Of a stretch of DNA of 64,000 bases, positions 32,766 to 41,771 are shown in pieces (within the stretch, counting starts at the first letter, position 1; the number at the start of each line of letters is the position of its first letter). Location of the stretch: positions 1-64,000 of the forward strand of contig NZ_QOIO01000023.1 in the NCBI RefSeq assembly GCF_003332305.1, given 5' to 3'. The stretch is from Microvirga aerophila (GTDB taxonomy: Bacteria > Pseudomonadota > Alphaproteobacteria > Rhizobiales > Beijerinckiaceae). Below the pieces are notes generated by a model. That model had not been told where the DNA came from. It worked only from the letters and a program-made list of their open reading frames with translations, and did not search any database. The position numbers and the translations under genes are program-made.

Positions 32766-33200
32766 ATGACGATGAGTGACATGAAAGAACCCGTAGGGGC
32801 GGTGCTTCGCCCATCCGAGATCACGCCGGCCGAGCGCGGCGGCGGAGCGCGAACCATTCCTCTCGTGACCAAGAAGATCGGGTCGACGAGCATGTTGAAC
32901 GGCATCACGTCCTTCGAGCCGGGTGCGGCCATTCCGCTTCACAGCCACAATTGCGAGGAGAGCGTCATGATCCTCGAGGGGCGCGCCGTTGCCGAAATCG
33001 ACGGCGTGGAGCACGAGCTCGGCCCCCACGACACGACCTGGATCCCCTCCGACGTGCCGCATCGTTTTCGCAATGCGTCCGACACCGAGCCGATGCGCAT
33101 CTTTTGGACCTACGCCTCCGTCGACGCCACGAGGACTCTGATCGCCACCGGAGAAACCCGTGCGGTCTCAGCCGAGCACGCGAAGGGGGCGGGCCAGTGA
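32766..33200 (+). CDS. Cupin-domain protein
   Basis: A 144-residue single cupin. Motif 1 is IPLHSHNCEESVMILEG (His, His, Glu ligands) and motif 2 is WIPSDVPHRFRN with the last His, so a metal site is likely. An ATG six bases in (32772) has slightly better spacing from the GAGAGGA site. The stop overlaps the GTG of the next gene. In catabolic operons such cupins often act as small dioxygenases, isomerases or lactone-handling enzymes; the exact reaction is unknown. Confidence 0.82.
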   Translation: MTMSDMKEPVGAVLRPSEITPAERGGGARTIPLVTKKIGSTSMLNGITSFEPGAAIPLHSHNCEESVMILEGRAVAEIDGVEHELGPHDTTWIPSDVPHRFRNASDTEPMRIFWTYASVDATRTLIATGETRAVSAEHAKGAGQ

Positions 33201-34279
33201 AGCCTCTCGAGACGTCCTCGCCGACCAGCGATCGCGTGCCCGCCGCGGCCATTCACGCCTTCATCGAGACCTCCTTCAGAAAAGTCGGCCTCCCCGACGC
33301 CGACGCCGCCAAGGTTGCGCGCCTCATGACCGAGGCCGACCTGTCGGGCGCCGACGCTCATGGGGTCTTCCGCCTGCCGCAATATGTGCAGCGCATCCAA
33401 ACCGGGGGCATCAACCCCAAGCCTGCAATCCGGGTCGACCGCAGGGCTCCCGCGACCGCCCTTGTCGACGGAGACAATGGGATGGGCCATCTCGTCATGG
33501 CCCGCGCGGCTGAGACCGCGATCGAACTCGCGCGCGAAACCGGCGTCGCTTGGGTTGGCGCACATCATTCCAACCATGCGGGTCCGGCCGCCCTCTATGC
33601 CTCCATGCCGGTCGAGCACGGCATGATCGGCTTGTATTCGGCGGTTGCGAGCGCCAACCATATGGCGATCTGGGGCGGCGTCGAGGCCCTGCTTGGGACG
33701 AACCCGCTGGCGGTGGGTATTCCGGCAGGCGAGGAGCCGCCGGTCATTCTCGACATCGCCACCACCATGGTGTCGTACGGCACGATCAAGAACTATGCGC
33801 TGCAAGGTAAGAGCATTCCCGAAGGCTGGATCATCAAGCGCGCGGACGGGGAACCCCTGACGGACCCGAAACGCAGCAGCGAAGGCCTTCTGCTGCCCAT
33901 CGGCGGCTACAAGGGCAGCGGCCTTGCGTTGATCCTGGGTCTGCTCGCTGGAACGTTGAATGGCGCAGCCTTTGGCCGGGACGTGGTGGACTTCAATGCC
34001 GATACGGTGACCGAGACCAATACTGGTCACTTCATCGTCGCCGTCGACGTATCGCGTTTCGCTCCCCTCGACACTTTCAAGGCCGAAGTCGACCGGCATA
34101 TGCGCGACATGCGGGATTCTGAGCGCCTGCCCGGCTTCGACGCGATCCGGATTCCGGGCGAGCAGCGGGAAGCGCGCATCAGAAGCCGCTCGCGCGACGG
34201 GGTTCCCCTGTCGGCCGAGCTTCGCAAGAAGCTCGATGACCTTGCGGCCCAACTCGGAATCGATCCAATCAGAACCTGA
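33197..34279 (+). CDS. Malate/L-lactate dehydrogenase family (Ldh2) oxidoreductase
   Basis: A 360-residue NAD(P)-dependent dehydrogenase of the Ldh_2 family, unrelated to classical lactate dehydrogenase. Marks are GADAHGVFRLPQYV with the His and Arg, the catalytic WVGAHHSNHAGPAA segment and GTNPLAVGIPAG. Known members oxidise or reduce malate, sulfolactate, ureidoglycolate or delta-1-piperideine-type substrates. The GTG start overlaps the cupin stop (GTGA). In this operon it may handle a 2-hydroxy acid formed by the pathway. Confidence 0.88.
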   Translation: MKPLETSSPTSDRVPAAAIHAFIETSFRKVGLPDADAAKVARLMTEADLSGADAHGVFRLPQYVQRIQTGGINPKPAIRVDRRAPATALVDGDNGMGHLVMARAAETAIELARETGVAWVGAHHSNHAGPAALYASMPVEHGMIGLYSAVASANHMAIWGGVEALLGTNPLAVGIPAGEEPPVILDIATTMVSYGTIKNYALQGKSIPEGWIIKRADGEPLTDPKRSSEGLLLPIGGYKGSGLALILGLLAGTLNGAAFGRDVVDFNADTVTETNTGHFIVAVDVSRFAPLDTFKAEVDRHMRDMRDSERLPGFDAIRIPGEQREARIRSRSRDGVPLSAELRKKLDDLAAQLGIDPIRT

Positions 34280-34353
34280 AGGCGCGGCTAGACGAGCCGC
34301 CTTTCGCTGAGATCAGAGGCTCGTGCTTTGCGAGCCGACAAGGAGCTGTACCC

Positions 34354-34653
34354 ATGATCCTCGAGATCGCCCAGATCGACGTAAAGCCAGGCATGGAGGC
34401 CGAATTCGAGGCCGGAGTGGCCAAGGCCGCACCCCTGTTCCAGCGGGCGAAGGGCTGCATCACCATGGAGCTGCAGCGCTCGATCGAGAAGCCGAGCCGC
34501 TATCGCCTCTTCGTTCGCTGGGAGACCCTGGAGAACCACATGGAGGATTTCCGCAACTCCGCGGACTTCCAGGAGTGGCGCAATCTCGTGGGACCCTTCT
34601 TCGAGAAGCCGCCCGAGGTCGAACATACGCACCAAGCCTTCCACGGTTTTTGA
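34354..34653 (+). CDS. Antibiotic biosynthesis monooxygenase (ABM) domain protein
   Basis: A 99-residue ferredoxin-like dimeric protein. The ABM pattern is clear: MILEIAQIDVKPGMEAEFE, then AKGCITMELQRSIEKPSRYRLFVRWE (around YRLFVRWE) and FRNSADFQEW. Family members are cofactor-free quinol monooxygenases or heme-degrading enzymes, or accessory proteins. It closes the aldehyde dehydrogenase operon, followed by a strong terminator. Confidence 0.85.
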   Translation: MILEIAQIDVKPGMEAEFEAGVAKAAPLFQRAKGCITMELQRSIEKPSRYRLFVRWETLENHMEDFRNSADFQEWRNLVGPFFEKPPEVEHTHQAFHGF

Positions 34654-34669
34654 TTTCGTAACGCACAAG

Positions 34670-34706
34670 AAAAAGCCTGCCGCGGATCGCTCCGGGCAGG
34701 CTTTTT
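34670..34706. terminator. Bidirectional intrinsic terminator
   Basis: AAAAAGCCTGCC (34670-34681), a 13-base loop and GGCAGGCTTTTT (34695-34706). T-runs lie at both ends on the respective strands, between two convergent operons. Confidence 0.92.
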
Positions 34707-34720
34707 GGTTTCGTGGCGGC

Positions 34721-35839
34721 TCAGGCCGCCAGTTCGCCCACAACTTCCGGCGCAAGCGGAAGCTGAACCGGCTTCTTGAGCTTGGCCGAGAGATCGAGCG
34801 CCTTGGTGAGCATGAGGTTCCGGTGCGCCTCGGCGGCGGTGGCCGCCTGTGTGGGCAGGCCCAAGGACACACGGTTGAGCCAGGAATCCGTCTCTTCCCG
34901 CATGGGGCCGCGCAGCTCGCCAAGGGCCATGTCGCCAGGTGGGTAGCTGCCGAGGAAGTCCACGAGACGTCTCGTGTCCGGCGCATAGCCTTCCGCCTGC
35001 GGAGCGGACACGGCCATCACGATGTCCCGGTGCGTGTCGTCGATGGTGATCACCCCATCGGTGCCGTTGATGCCGACCTCGAGGCTGTAGACTGCACCCG
35101 GCCAGGTGACCGGCAGAGCCCACGAGATGTTGAGGTGGTACACGCTGCCGTCGGAGAACATGATCATTCCGGCGGTTGCATCGATGCCGCCGTATTCCGG
35201 ACCGAGCACCTTGTCGACCGAGCGGGCATAGACCTCCACCGGCGTCTTCTGCTCCATGTACCACATGACGATATCGAGCGCGTGGGTGCCCGAGATCACC
35301 ATGGGCGAGATGGTCGACGGATCGTCCGTGCGCTTGTAGTTGTCGATGGCCACGAGCCTGTTCATGAAGGCCCGCGAGGTAACCATCGTCACGTCGCCGA
35401 GGGCGCCGTTGCGCACCTTCTCCTTGGCCGAGAGCCATTTCCGGCGGAAGCGCTGGGTATAGCCTACTACCGCGTCCACGCCTGCGGCTTCGATAGCGCG
35501 CAAAACCTGAGCGGAGGCCGCAAGATCGGTGGCTAGCGGCTTCTCGATTAGCATCGGAAAGCCGCGCTCGACCGAGGCCATCACCGGGTCCACGTGAAGG
35601 TGTTCGTCCGTCGCGATGATGACCGCGTTCACCTCAGGGCGGGCCAAGAGCTCCCGGTAATCGGACGTGACGAAATCCGCCCCGACCTTGTCGGCCACCA
35701 TCTTCGCCCGGTCCGGGTTGATCTCGGCGAGACCGATCCATTCCACGGCCGGATGCCTGGCCGCAACTTCACCCCGGAACAGGCCGACGCGCCCTGCCCC
35801 GATGATCGCAAGGCCAATTCCTTTAGCTGACTTTTTCAA
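34721..35839 (-). CDS. Gfo/Idh/MocA-family oxidoreductase (paralogue 1)
   Basis: A 372-residue NAD(P)-dependent oxidoreductase. The Rossmann motif is AIIGAGRVG near residue 12, the family's EKPLATD motif carries the catalytic Lys, and a DxxxH-type pair sits in SGTHALDIVMWYM. The TTG start is accepted because GGGAGGA lies seven bases upstream; it overlaps the previous gene by 17 bases. Family members oxidise or reduce sugars, inositols, cyclic diols and, in some cases, aromatic dihydrodiols. It is the last gene of the six-gene operon led by a flavin reductase. Confidence 0.9.
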   Translation of the reverse strand: MKKSAKGIGLAIIGAGRVGLFRGEVAARHPAVEWIGLAEINPDRAKMVADKVGADFVTSDYRELLARPEVNAVIIATDEHLHVDPVMASVERGFPMLIEKPLATDLAASAQVLRAIEAAGVDAVVGYTQRFRRKWLSAKEKVRNGALGDVTMVTSRAFMNRLVAIDNYKRTDDPSTISPMVISGTHALDIVMWYMEQKTPVEVYARSVDKVLGPEYGGIDATAGMIMFSDGSVYHLNISWALPVTWPGAVYSLEVGINGTDGVITIDDTHRDIVMAVSAPQAEGYAPDTRRLVDFLGSYPPGDMALGELRGPMREETDSWLNRVSLGLPTQAATAAEAHRNLMLTKALDLSAKLKKPVQLPLAPEVVGELAA

Positions 35840-36914
35840 GCTTCTTTCCTCCCTTTAGGTCCGCAATGGCTGCAATCGACCTGTTCGAAAGCGGTAGATC
35901 GACCGGCTCGTTGATTTCGGCCGAGAGATCCGCGGCCGTATAGGTTTCCATCACCATGCGCGCATGCTCCGGCGCGACCATGACGGGCCGGTCCAGAAGA
36001 ATGGATTCGATGAAATGGATCGTCTCGGGCCCCATCTGACCTGCGAACACGTGGTCGACCTGCTCGCCCGGCATGGTCGACATGGGAAAGCGCGTCCCGT
36101 CCGAGACGGTGTTCAGCCAATGGTCGCGGTGGGTGTCGTCGAGGATGAGCGCCCCCTCGGTTCCGGTGATCTCGATCCAGGTGGACGAGAAGTTCGGATA
36201 GCTCGGCGGAAGGTTCCAACCGCCGCCGATCACGACCAGCATCCCGTTGTCCATGGTGACCGTGGTCCACATGCAGTCATAGGAGCCGTTGATGTGCTCC
36301 ATGTAGCCATAGGCGCCCTGGGAATAGACCCGCACGGGCTTCGCCGGCTCGAGAAGCCAGAAAACGAAATCGAGGTCGTGGGTGGATTCCATCGCGGCCG
36401 GCGACAGCTTGACCCTGGACGCGATCTTCTTGCCCAGGCTGCGCGACAGATGGCGGCTCACCATCACGTTCACCACACGGCCCAGGGTGCCGTCGGTGAT
36501 CTTTTTCTTGGCATAGGCAATCTTGGGGTTGAAGCGCTGCGAATAACCGATCGTGAACTTGAGATTGTTGCGCTTCGAAATGGCGATCAGCTCGTCCGCC
36601 TCCCAGATCTCCAGGGCGATCGGCTTTTCCAGCATCACGTGCTTGCCGGCCCGCAGGCAATCGCGAGCGATGGGGAAGTGGCTGTTTTCCGGTGTGGTCG
36701 AGATGAAGACGATCTCGATCTTGTCGTTGTTGATGATGTCCTGATAATCCAGCGTCGCCGTCGCCGGATTGGTCAGGGCCTTGACCTCCGCCAGCCGCTC
36801 GGGACGGATCTCGCAGATATGCAGCTTGTCCACGAGAGCCGAGCGCGCCAATGTCTCGGCGCGGATCCCCCCGACCCAGCCGGTTCCGATCACGCCGACT
36901 TCAACCTGCTTCAT
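35823..36914 (-). CDS. Gfo/Idh/MocA-family oxidoreductase (paralogue 2)
   Basis: A 363-residue oxidoreductase with GVIGTGWVG near residue 8, the EKPIALE catalytic-Lys motif near 95 and MESTHDLDFVFWLL holding the Asp/His region. It is clearly related to, but diverged from, its two neighbours. The ATG has GGGAG upstream. The stop overlaps the TTG start of paralogue 1, so the two are coupled and may form a heteromer or act on successive intermediates. Confidence 0.9.
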   Translation of the reverse strand: MKQVEVGVIGTGWVGGIRAETLARSALVDKLHICEIRPERLAEVKALTNPATATLDYQDIINNDKIEIVFISTTPENSHFPIARDCLRAGKHVMLEKPIALEIWEADELIAISKRNNLKFTIGYSQRFNPKIAYAKKKITDGTLGRVVNVMVSRHLSRSLGKKIASRVKLSPAAMESTHDLDFVFWLLEPAKPVRVYSQGAYGYMEHINGSYDCMWTTVTMDNGMLVVIGGGWNLPPSYPNFSSTWIEITGTEGALILDDTHRDHWLNTVSDGTRFPMSTMPGEQVDHVFAGQMGPETIHFIESILLDRPVMVAPEHARMVMETYTAADLSAEINEPVDLPLSNRSIAAIADLKGGKKLEKVS

Positions 36915-37028
36915 TGACGTCTATCTCCCTGAATTTCCTTCCCGACGAGCGCCGATAGCGGATCGCCGAAAACCCCGGACATGAATGCCGGGCTTGCACT
37001 GTTCATTGTATGACCGATCTTCCAGTTC

Positions 37029-38060
37029 TCATGCGGAGACGGCGATCGGTCGCGGCCGGATCTCGATGTTCTCGACACGGACCAGGATGTTCTTGATTGC
37101 CGACTGGCAGATGGCCTCGAGAACTGCGATGTTGCCCATCTTCTGCGCATCGGTAAACGGATACTCGGTGCCAGCCTCGATTGTGTCCGCAAAGGCTTCG
37201 AGGTTTCGGCGTACCGCGTCTTCCCAGGGGAACTCGATGATCTCCCGGTGGCCGTTGCGGTGCTGGTAGGTCAGTGTCGTCATTCCGGGCGTGTCCGGAT
37301 GGGTGTGATTGCGGATCTCCACCCAGGCATCCGAGCCGAATACGATCATGCCGATATAAAGCGGCGTGACCAAAATCGCATTGAGATACCCTGTCGCGCC
37401 CGACGCAAAGCGGAAATGCGCCGACACTACGTCGCCGTTCGGCCGCTTCGAGACCCTTTGCGCGGTCTGGGCGTAGACTTCAGTGATGGGACCGAACAGA
37501 TCGAGGTAGAGATCCGTCAGATGAATGCCCATGGCGGTCATGCCGGCGGCAGGCGCATCGACGGGCGAAGCGCGCCAATCGCCCTCAGGCACAGCGGCCA
37601 GCTTATCGTGACTGAAATTCGCCTCGACATGCATGATGGTGCCCAGCACCCCTTCCCTCACCATGCGCCGCAACTCGATGGCGGCTGGCTCGAACCGCCG
37701 TTCATGGCCGATGCCGAGCAGCACGTTCGCCGCCCGGCAGGCTTCGATGGAGCATTCGGCGTCCGCGCGCGTAAGGGCCAGAGGCTTCTCGCAGAAAACG
37801 TGCTTGCCGGCGGCAGCCGCGGCCAGAACCTGCCGCGTGTGCATGGAATGAGGCGTGCAGAGGATGACCGCGTCGATGCCCGGATCGCTCAAAACGTCAT
37901 CCCAATCCGTCGTGAGGCGAAGCCCATGCTCCGCCGCGAAGGCGGCCTGAGCGTTCGAGGTTTCGAGCGCGGTCACGATCTCGAGTTTCCTCGAGTCCTG
38001 CATGCGACGGACCAGATGCTTGCCCCACCATCCCAAACCGGCAATCGCTGCCCGAACCAT
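37029..38060 (-). CDS. Gfo/Idh/MocA-family oxidoreductase (paralogue 3)
   Basis: A 343-residue oxidoreductase. It has AIAGLGWWGKH at the N-terminus, EKPLALT with the catalytic Lys and GIHLTDLYLDLFG as the Asp/His helix. The ATG follows AGGAGG by a few bases, 27 bases after the hydrolase gene. A 114-base gap separates it from paralogue 2. Three different Gfo/Idh proteins in one operon suggest several redox steps on a polyol-like or cyclic intermediate. Confidence 0.9.
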   Translation of the reverse strand: MVRAAIAGLGWWGKHLVRRMQDSRKLEIVTALETSNAQAAFAAEHGLRLTTDWDDVLSDPGIDAVILCTPHSMHTRQVLAAAAAGKHVFCEKPLALTRADAECSIEACRAANVLLGIGHERRFEPAAIELRRMVREGVLGTIMHVEANFSHDKLAAVPEGDWRASPVDAPAAGMTAMGIHLTDLYLDLFGPITEVYAQTAQRVSKRPNGDVVSAHFRFASGATGYLNAILVTPLYIGMIVFGSDAWVEIRNHTHPDTPGMTTLTYQHRNGHREIIEFPWEDAVRRNLEAFADTIEAGTEYPFTDAQKMGNIAVLEAICQSAIKNILVRVENIEIRPRPIAVSA

Positions 38061-38087
38061 CGTTTCCTCCTGCTTCCTGTCTGACGC

Positions 38088-38891
38088 TCACCCCGCGAGG
38101 AATGCGCAGACCGCTTCGTTGAAGGCTTTAGGGTTCTCAAGGTTGGCAAGGTGCGCCGCCGCTGGGATCTCCGCGAATTTAACCCCCGGGATCTGGTCGG
38201 CCATCGAGCGCATCTCTGCCGGATGGACTCCATCGGCCGACCCCACGACCAGACAGGCGGGACACTTGATCTCGCTCAGGCGGCTTTTGTAGTTCAGCCC
38301 GCGCAAGGCTTCAGTCGCGCCAACATAGCCCTCGCGGGATGTGTCGAGGATCATGCGGCGCACCCTTTCGACCTTGTCGGGATGCTGGTTTCGCGTCTCT
38401 TCCGTAAGCCATGTGGGAATCGTGACTTCGGCGATGGCTTCTATGCCTTTTTCCTCCAGGACTTTCTGGCGATCCGCCCACATGTTGCGGAAGAAGTCAG
38501 GCGCATCGGATCGGCAGTCGGCCGCAACGATCCGGGTCACCCGGGAGCCATGGTCGAGGGCCAGTCCGAAGGCGGTCATGCCGCCCATGGACAGGCCCAG
38601 AACGGCCGACTTCTCGATGCCAAGATGATCCCAGATCGCCACCACGTCCTTTGCAAGCTGATCGAAGCTGTAGGGCCCCTGCACGGGAGCAGACCCGCCG
38701 TGCCCGCGCGCGTCGATGCGCAGGACCCGGAAGCTTTTCGTCAACTCCTCGACCTGATCGTCCCAGAGCTCCGCCCGGGTAGCGAGCGAGTGCAGGCACG
38801 TCAGCCAAGGCTTGTCCTCGGGCCCGTCGATGAGAACCCGGAACTCGGTTCCGTTAGCGGCGATCGTCAATTCCTGCGACATCGAGCTCAT
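38088..38891 (-). CDS. Alpha/beta hydrolase (3-oxoadipate enol-lactonase-like)
   Basis: A 267-residue hydrolase of the PcaD group by its pattern. The nucleophile Ser is in LGLSMGGMTA, Asp in VVGSADGVHP and His in PAAAHLANLENP; the oxyanion region is TCLHSLATRAELW. PcaD-like enzymes open enol-lactones in ring-cleavage pathways, but the group also hydrolyses esters and C-C bonds. The ATG overlaps the stop of the LLM monooxygenase as ATGA, so it probably acts directly on the oxygenated product. Confidence 0.88.
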   Translation of the reverse strand: MSSMSQELTIAANGTEFRVLIDGPEDKPWLTCLHSLATRAELWDDQVEELTKSFRVLRIDARGHGGSAPVQGPYSFDQLAKDVVAIWDHLGIEKSAVLGLSMGGMTAFGLALDHGSRVTRIVAADCRSDAPDFFRNMWADRQKVLEEKGIEAIAEVTIPTWLTEETRNQHPDKVERVRRMILDTSREGYVGATEALRGLNYKSRLSEIKCPACLVVGSADGVHPAEMRSMADQIPGVKFAEIPAAAHLANLENPKAFNEAVCAFLAG

Positions 38892-39991
38892 GCCGCCTCG
38901 GTTGCGGTCACGGTTGCGCTGTCGACGGCAGGCATAACCTTCTCGGCCATTAGCTCCATCGACCGGATCGCAAGGCCGCGATCGGCCCAGTCGTGCCCGG
39001 CATAGAGAAGCGTTCCGAAATCGCCGACTTCCTCACGGAAGGCCAGCAGATCGTCCGTCACCTTCTCGGGCGTACCCCAGATCACAAGCTGGTCCACGAC
39101 GCTTTCCACCGTGACGGAGGAATCCGGTGCATTCTGGTCGCTCTTGAAAAGGTTCGCCCGGCCGTTCTTGATCAGCTTCGTGGCGAGAGAACGATAGTAG
39201 AAGTAGTAGGGGCTGTCCGGCTCCGTCGCGTAACGGCGTGCCGTATCCATGTCTTCGGCGACGAAGATGCTCTTTGCGACGCGCCAGTTTGCCGGATCGG
39301 CCCGGCGTCCGCCCTTTTCGCAGCCCTCGACATATTTCGGCCAATGGGTCTTGACCCATTTCGGCAGGAGGAAGTTCGCGGAAATCGGATCCCAACCCCG
39401 AGCGGCCGCCTCGGAAACGCCCTTCGAGAATGGCGCGACTGCAGTCACCACGATGGGCGGATGCGGATTCTGGTACGGCTTATGGATATACCCCTGGCCG
39501 AGTTCCGGGATATGGGTCCGCTCCGTGGTGATGTTCCAGAACTGGCCTTTGAGATTGTACGGAGGCTCACCCGCCCAGATGTTCAGGATATGATCGATCG
39601 CCTCCACGAACATGGCCGTGCGATCCTTGTCGAGATTGCCGAAGACCTCCGCGTCGGACAGCAATCCGCCCGGGCTGATGCCCATGATGAAGCGGCCTTC
39701 GGCCATATGGTCGATCATTGCGACCTCACCGGCCACCATGGCAGGATGATGGCTTGGCAGATTGATCGTGCCGGTTCCGAGCTTGATGTTCTTCGTCTCG
39801 TTGAGCAGCCAGGCCACGAAGAGCAGGGAATTCGTGATAGTCTCCGCCGCATCCGTCACATGCTCGCCGAAATAGCCCTCGGTGAAGCCGAGGCGGTCGG
39901 CAATGAGAGCAAGCTCACGATCTTCCTTGAGCGTCTCAGTGAGATTGCGGCCGACCGGATGGATCGGCATGGTGAAGAAGCCAAGCTTCAT
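38888..39991 (-). CDS. LLM-class flavin-dependent monooxygenase
   Basis: A 367-residue bacterial-luciferase-like protein. It begins MKLGFFTMPIHP, continues with GFTEGYFGEHVTD, KLGTGTINLPSHHPAMVAGE (around LPSHHPAMVA) and GRFIMGISPGG, all typical of the LLM barrel that binds reduced FMN and oxygen. The pattern is closest to limonene-monooxygenase/alkanal-monooxygenase-like members. It overlaps the flavin reductase upstream (ATGA), giving a two-component oxygenase. The first ring or Baeyer-Villiger type oxygenation of the pathway is a likely role; the substrate is unknown. Confidence 0.9.
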   Translation of the reverse strand: MKLGFFTMPIHPVGRNLTETLKEDRELALIADRLGFTEGYFGEHVTDAAETITNSLLFVAWLLNETKNIKLGTGTINLPSHHPAMVAGEVAMIDHMAEGRFIMGISPGGLLSDAEVFGNLDKDRTAMFVEAIDHILNIWAGEPPYNLKGQFWNITTERTHIPELGQGYIHKPYQNPHPPIVVTAVAPFSKGVSEAAARGWDPISANFLLPKWVKTHWPKYVEGCEKGGRRADPANWRVAKSIFVAEDMDTARRYATEPDSPYYFYYRSLATKLIKNGRANLFKSDQNAPDSSVTVESVVDQLVIWGTPEKVTDDLLAFREEVGDFGTLLYAGHDWADRGLAIRSMELMAEKVMPAVDSATVTATEAA

Positions 39992-40566
39992 GAGCAGCAC
40001 TCTCTTTGGATGGCGGCGGGCTGAACTATTGTCGACGCTTCGCGGACAGATTCAGGTTTCGGGAAAAGAGCCGGCACACAGAAGGAGCCGGCGCTGAAAA
40101 TCAGTGGCTCGCCGTCGGCATAGACGGCTCTTTCGACGCGGCCAATGAAGATCAAATGATCGCCACCCTCAACAACGCTGTGCGTGGAGCACTCGAACGT
40201 CGCGAGGCTATCGGTCAGAAGCGGGCAACCGCCGAAGCCGATCTCATGCGCAATATCGGCGAACTTGTCCTGGGCAGGGGTCGCAAAATGCTTGCAATGG
40301 GAATGCTGGTGCGTTCCCAGAACATTGACCGCAAAGGATCCCGACGAGCGGAAGCTCTCGAGAGAAGGAGCGCGCTTCTGCAGGCTCCACAAGACCAGTG
40401 GCGGATCAAGGGAAACGGACGAGAAGGAGTTGGCCGTCAATCCTTCGAGCTTGCCGTCCGGCCCGCGGGTCGTGACCACCGTCACGCCGGTCGCGTAGCG
40501 GCCGAGGGCTTGGCGGAGATGCATCGGGTCTTCGACCGTTTTGAAACTCATGCGCGGCTGATTCAT
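39988..40566 (-). CDS. Flavin reductase (FMN-binding split-barrel)
   Basis: A 192-residue HpaC/flavin-reductase-like protein. The family marks are ALGRYATGVTVVTT, LEGLTANSFSSVSLDPPLVLWSL (around TANSFSSVSLDPPL) and FAVNVLGTHQ. It should supply reduced FMN or FAD to the LLM monooxygenase encoded by the next gene, which it overlaps by four bases. It is first in the operon and divergent from the LysR regulator. Confidence 0.92.
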   Translation of the reverse strand: MNQPRMSFKTVEDPMHLRQALGRYATGVTVVTTRGPDGKLEGLTANSFSSVSLDPPLVLWSLQKRAPSLESFRSSGSFAVNVLGTHQHSHCKHFATPAQDKFADIAHEIGFGGCPLLTDSLATFECSTHSVVEGGDHLIFIGRVERAVYADGEPLIFSAGSFCVPALFPKPESVREASTIVQPAAIQRECCS

Positions 40567-40652
40567 CTGATGGGGTCATCCTGTCTTTCGCAGCCCATGG
40601 CCGCACGATGGGAGGATGTGATTGACCGGAAGATACCCTCGACGCCTCAGCG

Positions 40653-40693
40653 CATAAAATGATATGATCTGCTCGCGTCCATTATGTTTTATG
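40653..40693. promoter_or_regulatory. Candidate LysR operator between the flavin reductase and LysR genes
   Basis: CATAAAA (40653-40659) and TTTTATG (40687-40693) form an inverted repeat with a 27-base spacer in an AT-rich stretch, next to the LysR start. LysR proteins usually bind such symmetric AT-rich sites and control the divergent operon as well as themselves. Confidence 0.45.
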
Positions 40694-40701
40694 ATAACTC
40701 T

Positions 40702-41625
40702 ATGCTGGAAAGCCTGCGCGACATCCGACTGTTTGTGGCCGTTTACGAGGAACGGTCATTTACGGCTGCGGCCACCCGTGAAAACGCCACGCAATCCGGC
40801 GTATCCCAGCATATCCGCAAGATCGAGAACCGCTTCGGCGTGAAGCTCTTCGGGCGGGGAAGCGGAGCCGTCATTCCGACGCCGGCCGGTGACAGCTACT
40901 ACCGACACTGCATCGACGTCCTGCGCAGCAACGAAGCGGCGACCCGGGCGCTGATGGGATTCAGCAGCGGGCTCGAGGGCGAGATCACCGTTGGGTTGAT
41001 GCCCACCATGACACGCTGTGCCATGGCGCCCGCGCTCGCGAAATTCATGGATGCCCATCCCAATGTCATGGTGCGCATCGTCGAGGCCTATTCGGCGCTC
41101 CTGACCCAGCAGGTGCGCGCAGGGGAGCTCGATTTCGCGGTGGTTCCCGCCTTCGACGACGCTGTCGGGTTGAAAAGCCGCCTTTTGGCGCGAACGCCGG
41201 AGGTGCTAGTCTCGGATGGGCGGCTAAACCTCCAGCACATGGCGCCCGTTCGCCTGGCCGATCTTGGTCCGCTCAAATTCGTCGTTCCGGGAGGTCAGAA
41301 TACCCGGCGGCGCAATCTCGAAACCTATTTCTCATCGAACGGCGTTCATGTCGGGCGCGTGCTAGAGCTCGACGCCATGCTAGGGACCCTCGATCTCGTG
41401 TCCCATTCGGACTGGGTGACAATCCTGCCCGGCGTGATGATGGCCAGCGATATCGAGAGTCGGCACTATGTCATCAATCCTCTGGCTCAGCCGTCCCTCA
41501 AGACCGATCTCGTGCTTATCGAACCAGCCCGTAGGCCGCTGTCGCTCGCGGCGGAAACCTTTCTGGAGGCTCTTGAGCAGGAGACGAAACGGCTCAACAC
41601 CCTTTGGGGCTCGACACTCGATTGA
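40702..41625 (+). CDS. LysR-family transcriptional regulator
   Basis: A 307-residue regulator. The N-terminal winged helix reads LRDIRLFVAVYEERSFTAAA followed by SGVSQHIRKIENRFGVKLFGR (around SQHIRKIENRFG), then a linker helix and a periplasmic-binding-like effector domain starting GEITVGLMPT. The ATG at 40702 gives the usual family start; an earlier in-frame ATG at 40684 is possible. It is divergent from the six-gene monooxygenase operon and probably activates it with a pathway intermediate as effector. Confidence 0.92.
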   Translation: MLESLRDIRLFVAVYEERSFTAAATRENATQSGVSQHIRKIENRFGVKLFGRGSGAVIPTPAGDSYYRHCIDVLRSNEAATRALMGFSSGLEGEITVGLMPTMTRCAMAPALAKFMDAHPNVMVRIVEAYSALLTQQVRAGELDFAVVPAFDDAVGLKSRLLARTPEVLVSDGRLNLQHMAPVRLADLGPLKFVVPGGQNTRRRNLETYFSSNGVHVGRVLELDAMLGTLDLVSHSDWVTILPGVMMASDIESRHYVINPLAQPSLKTDLVLIEPARRPLSLAAETFLEALEQETKRLNTLWGSTLD

Positions 41626-41771
41626 TCTGTCAGTCTTTACAGCAATTTAACTCGTTATAATGACCTTTGCCGATACTGCATAGCTGTGCTGCAATGCGGG
41701 AGATTGTGCGCTGCGGCGCACAAAGTAAAAGGGGCGCAACGAAACTCTGTTGTGTCTTCTGGAGCATTCCC

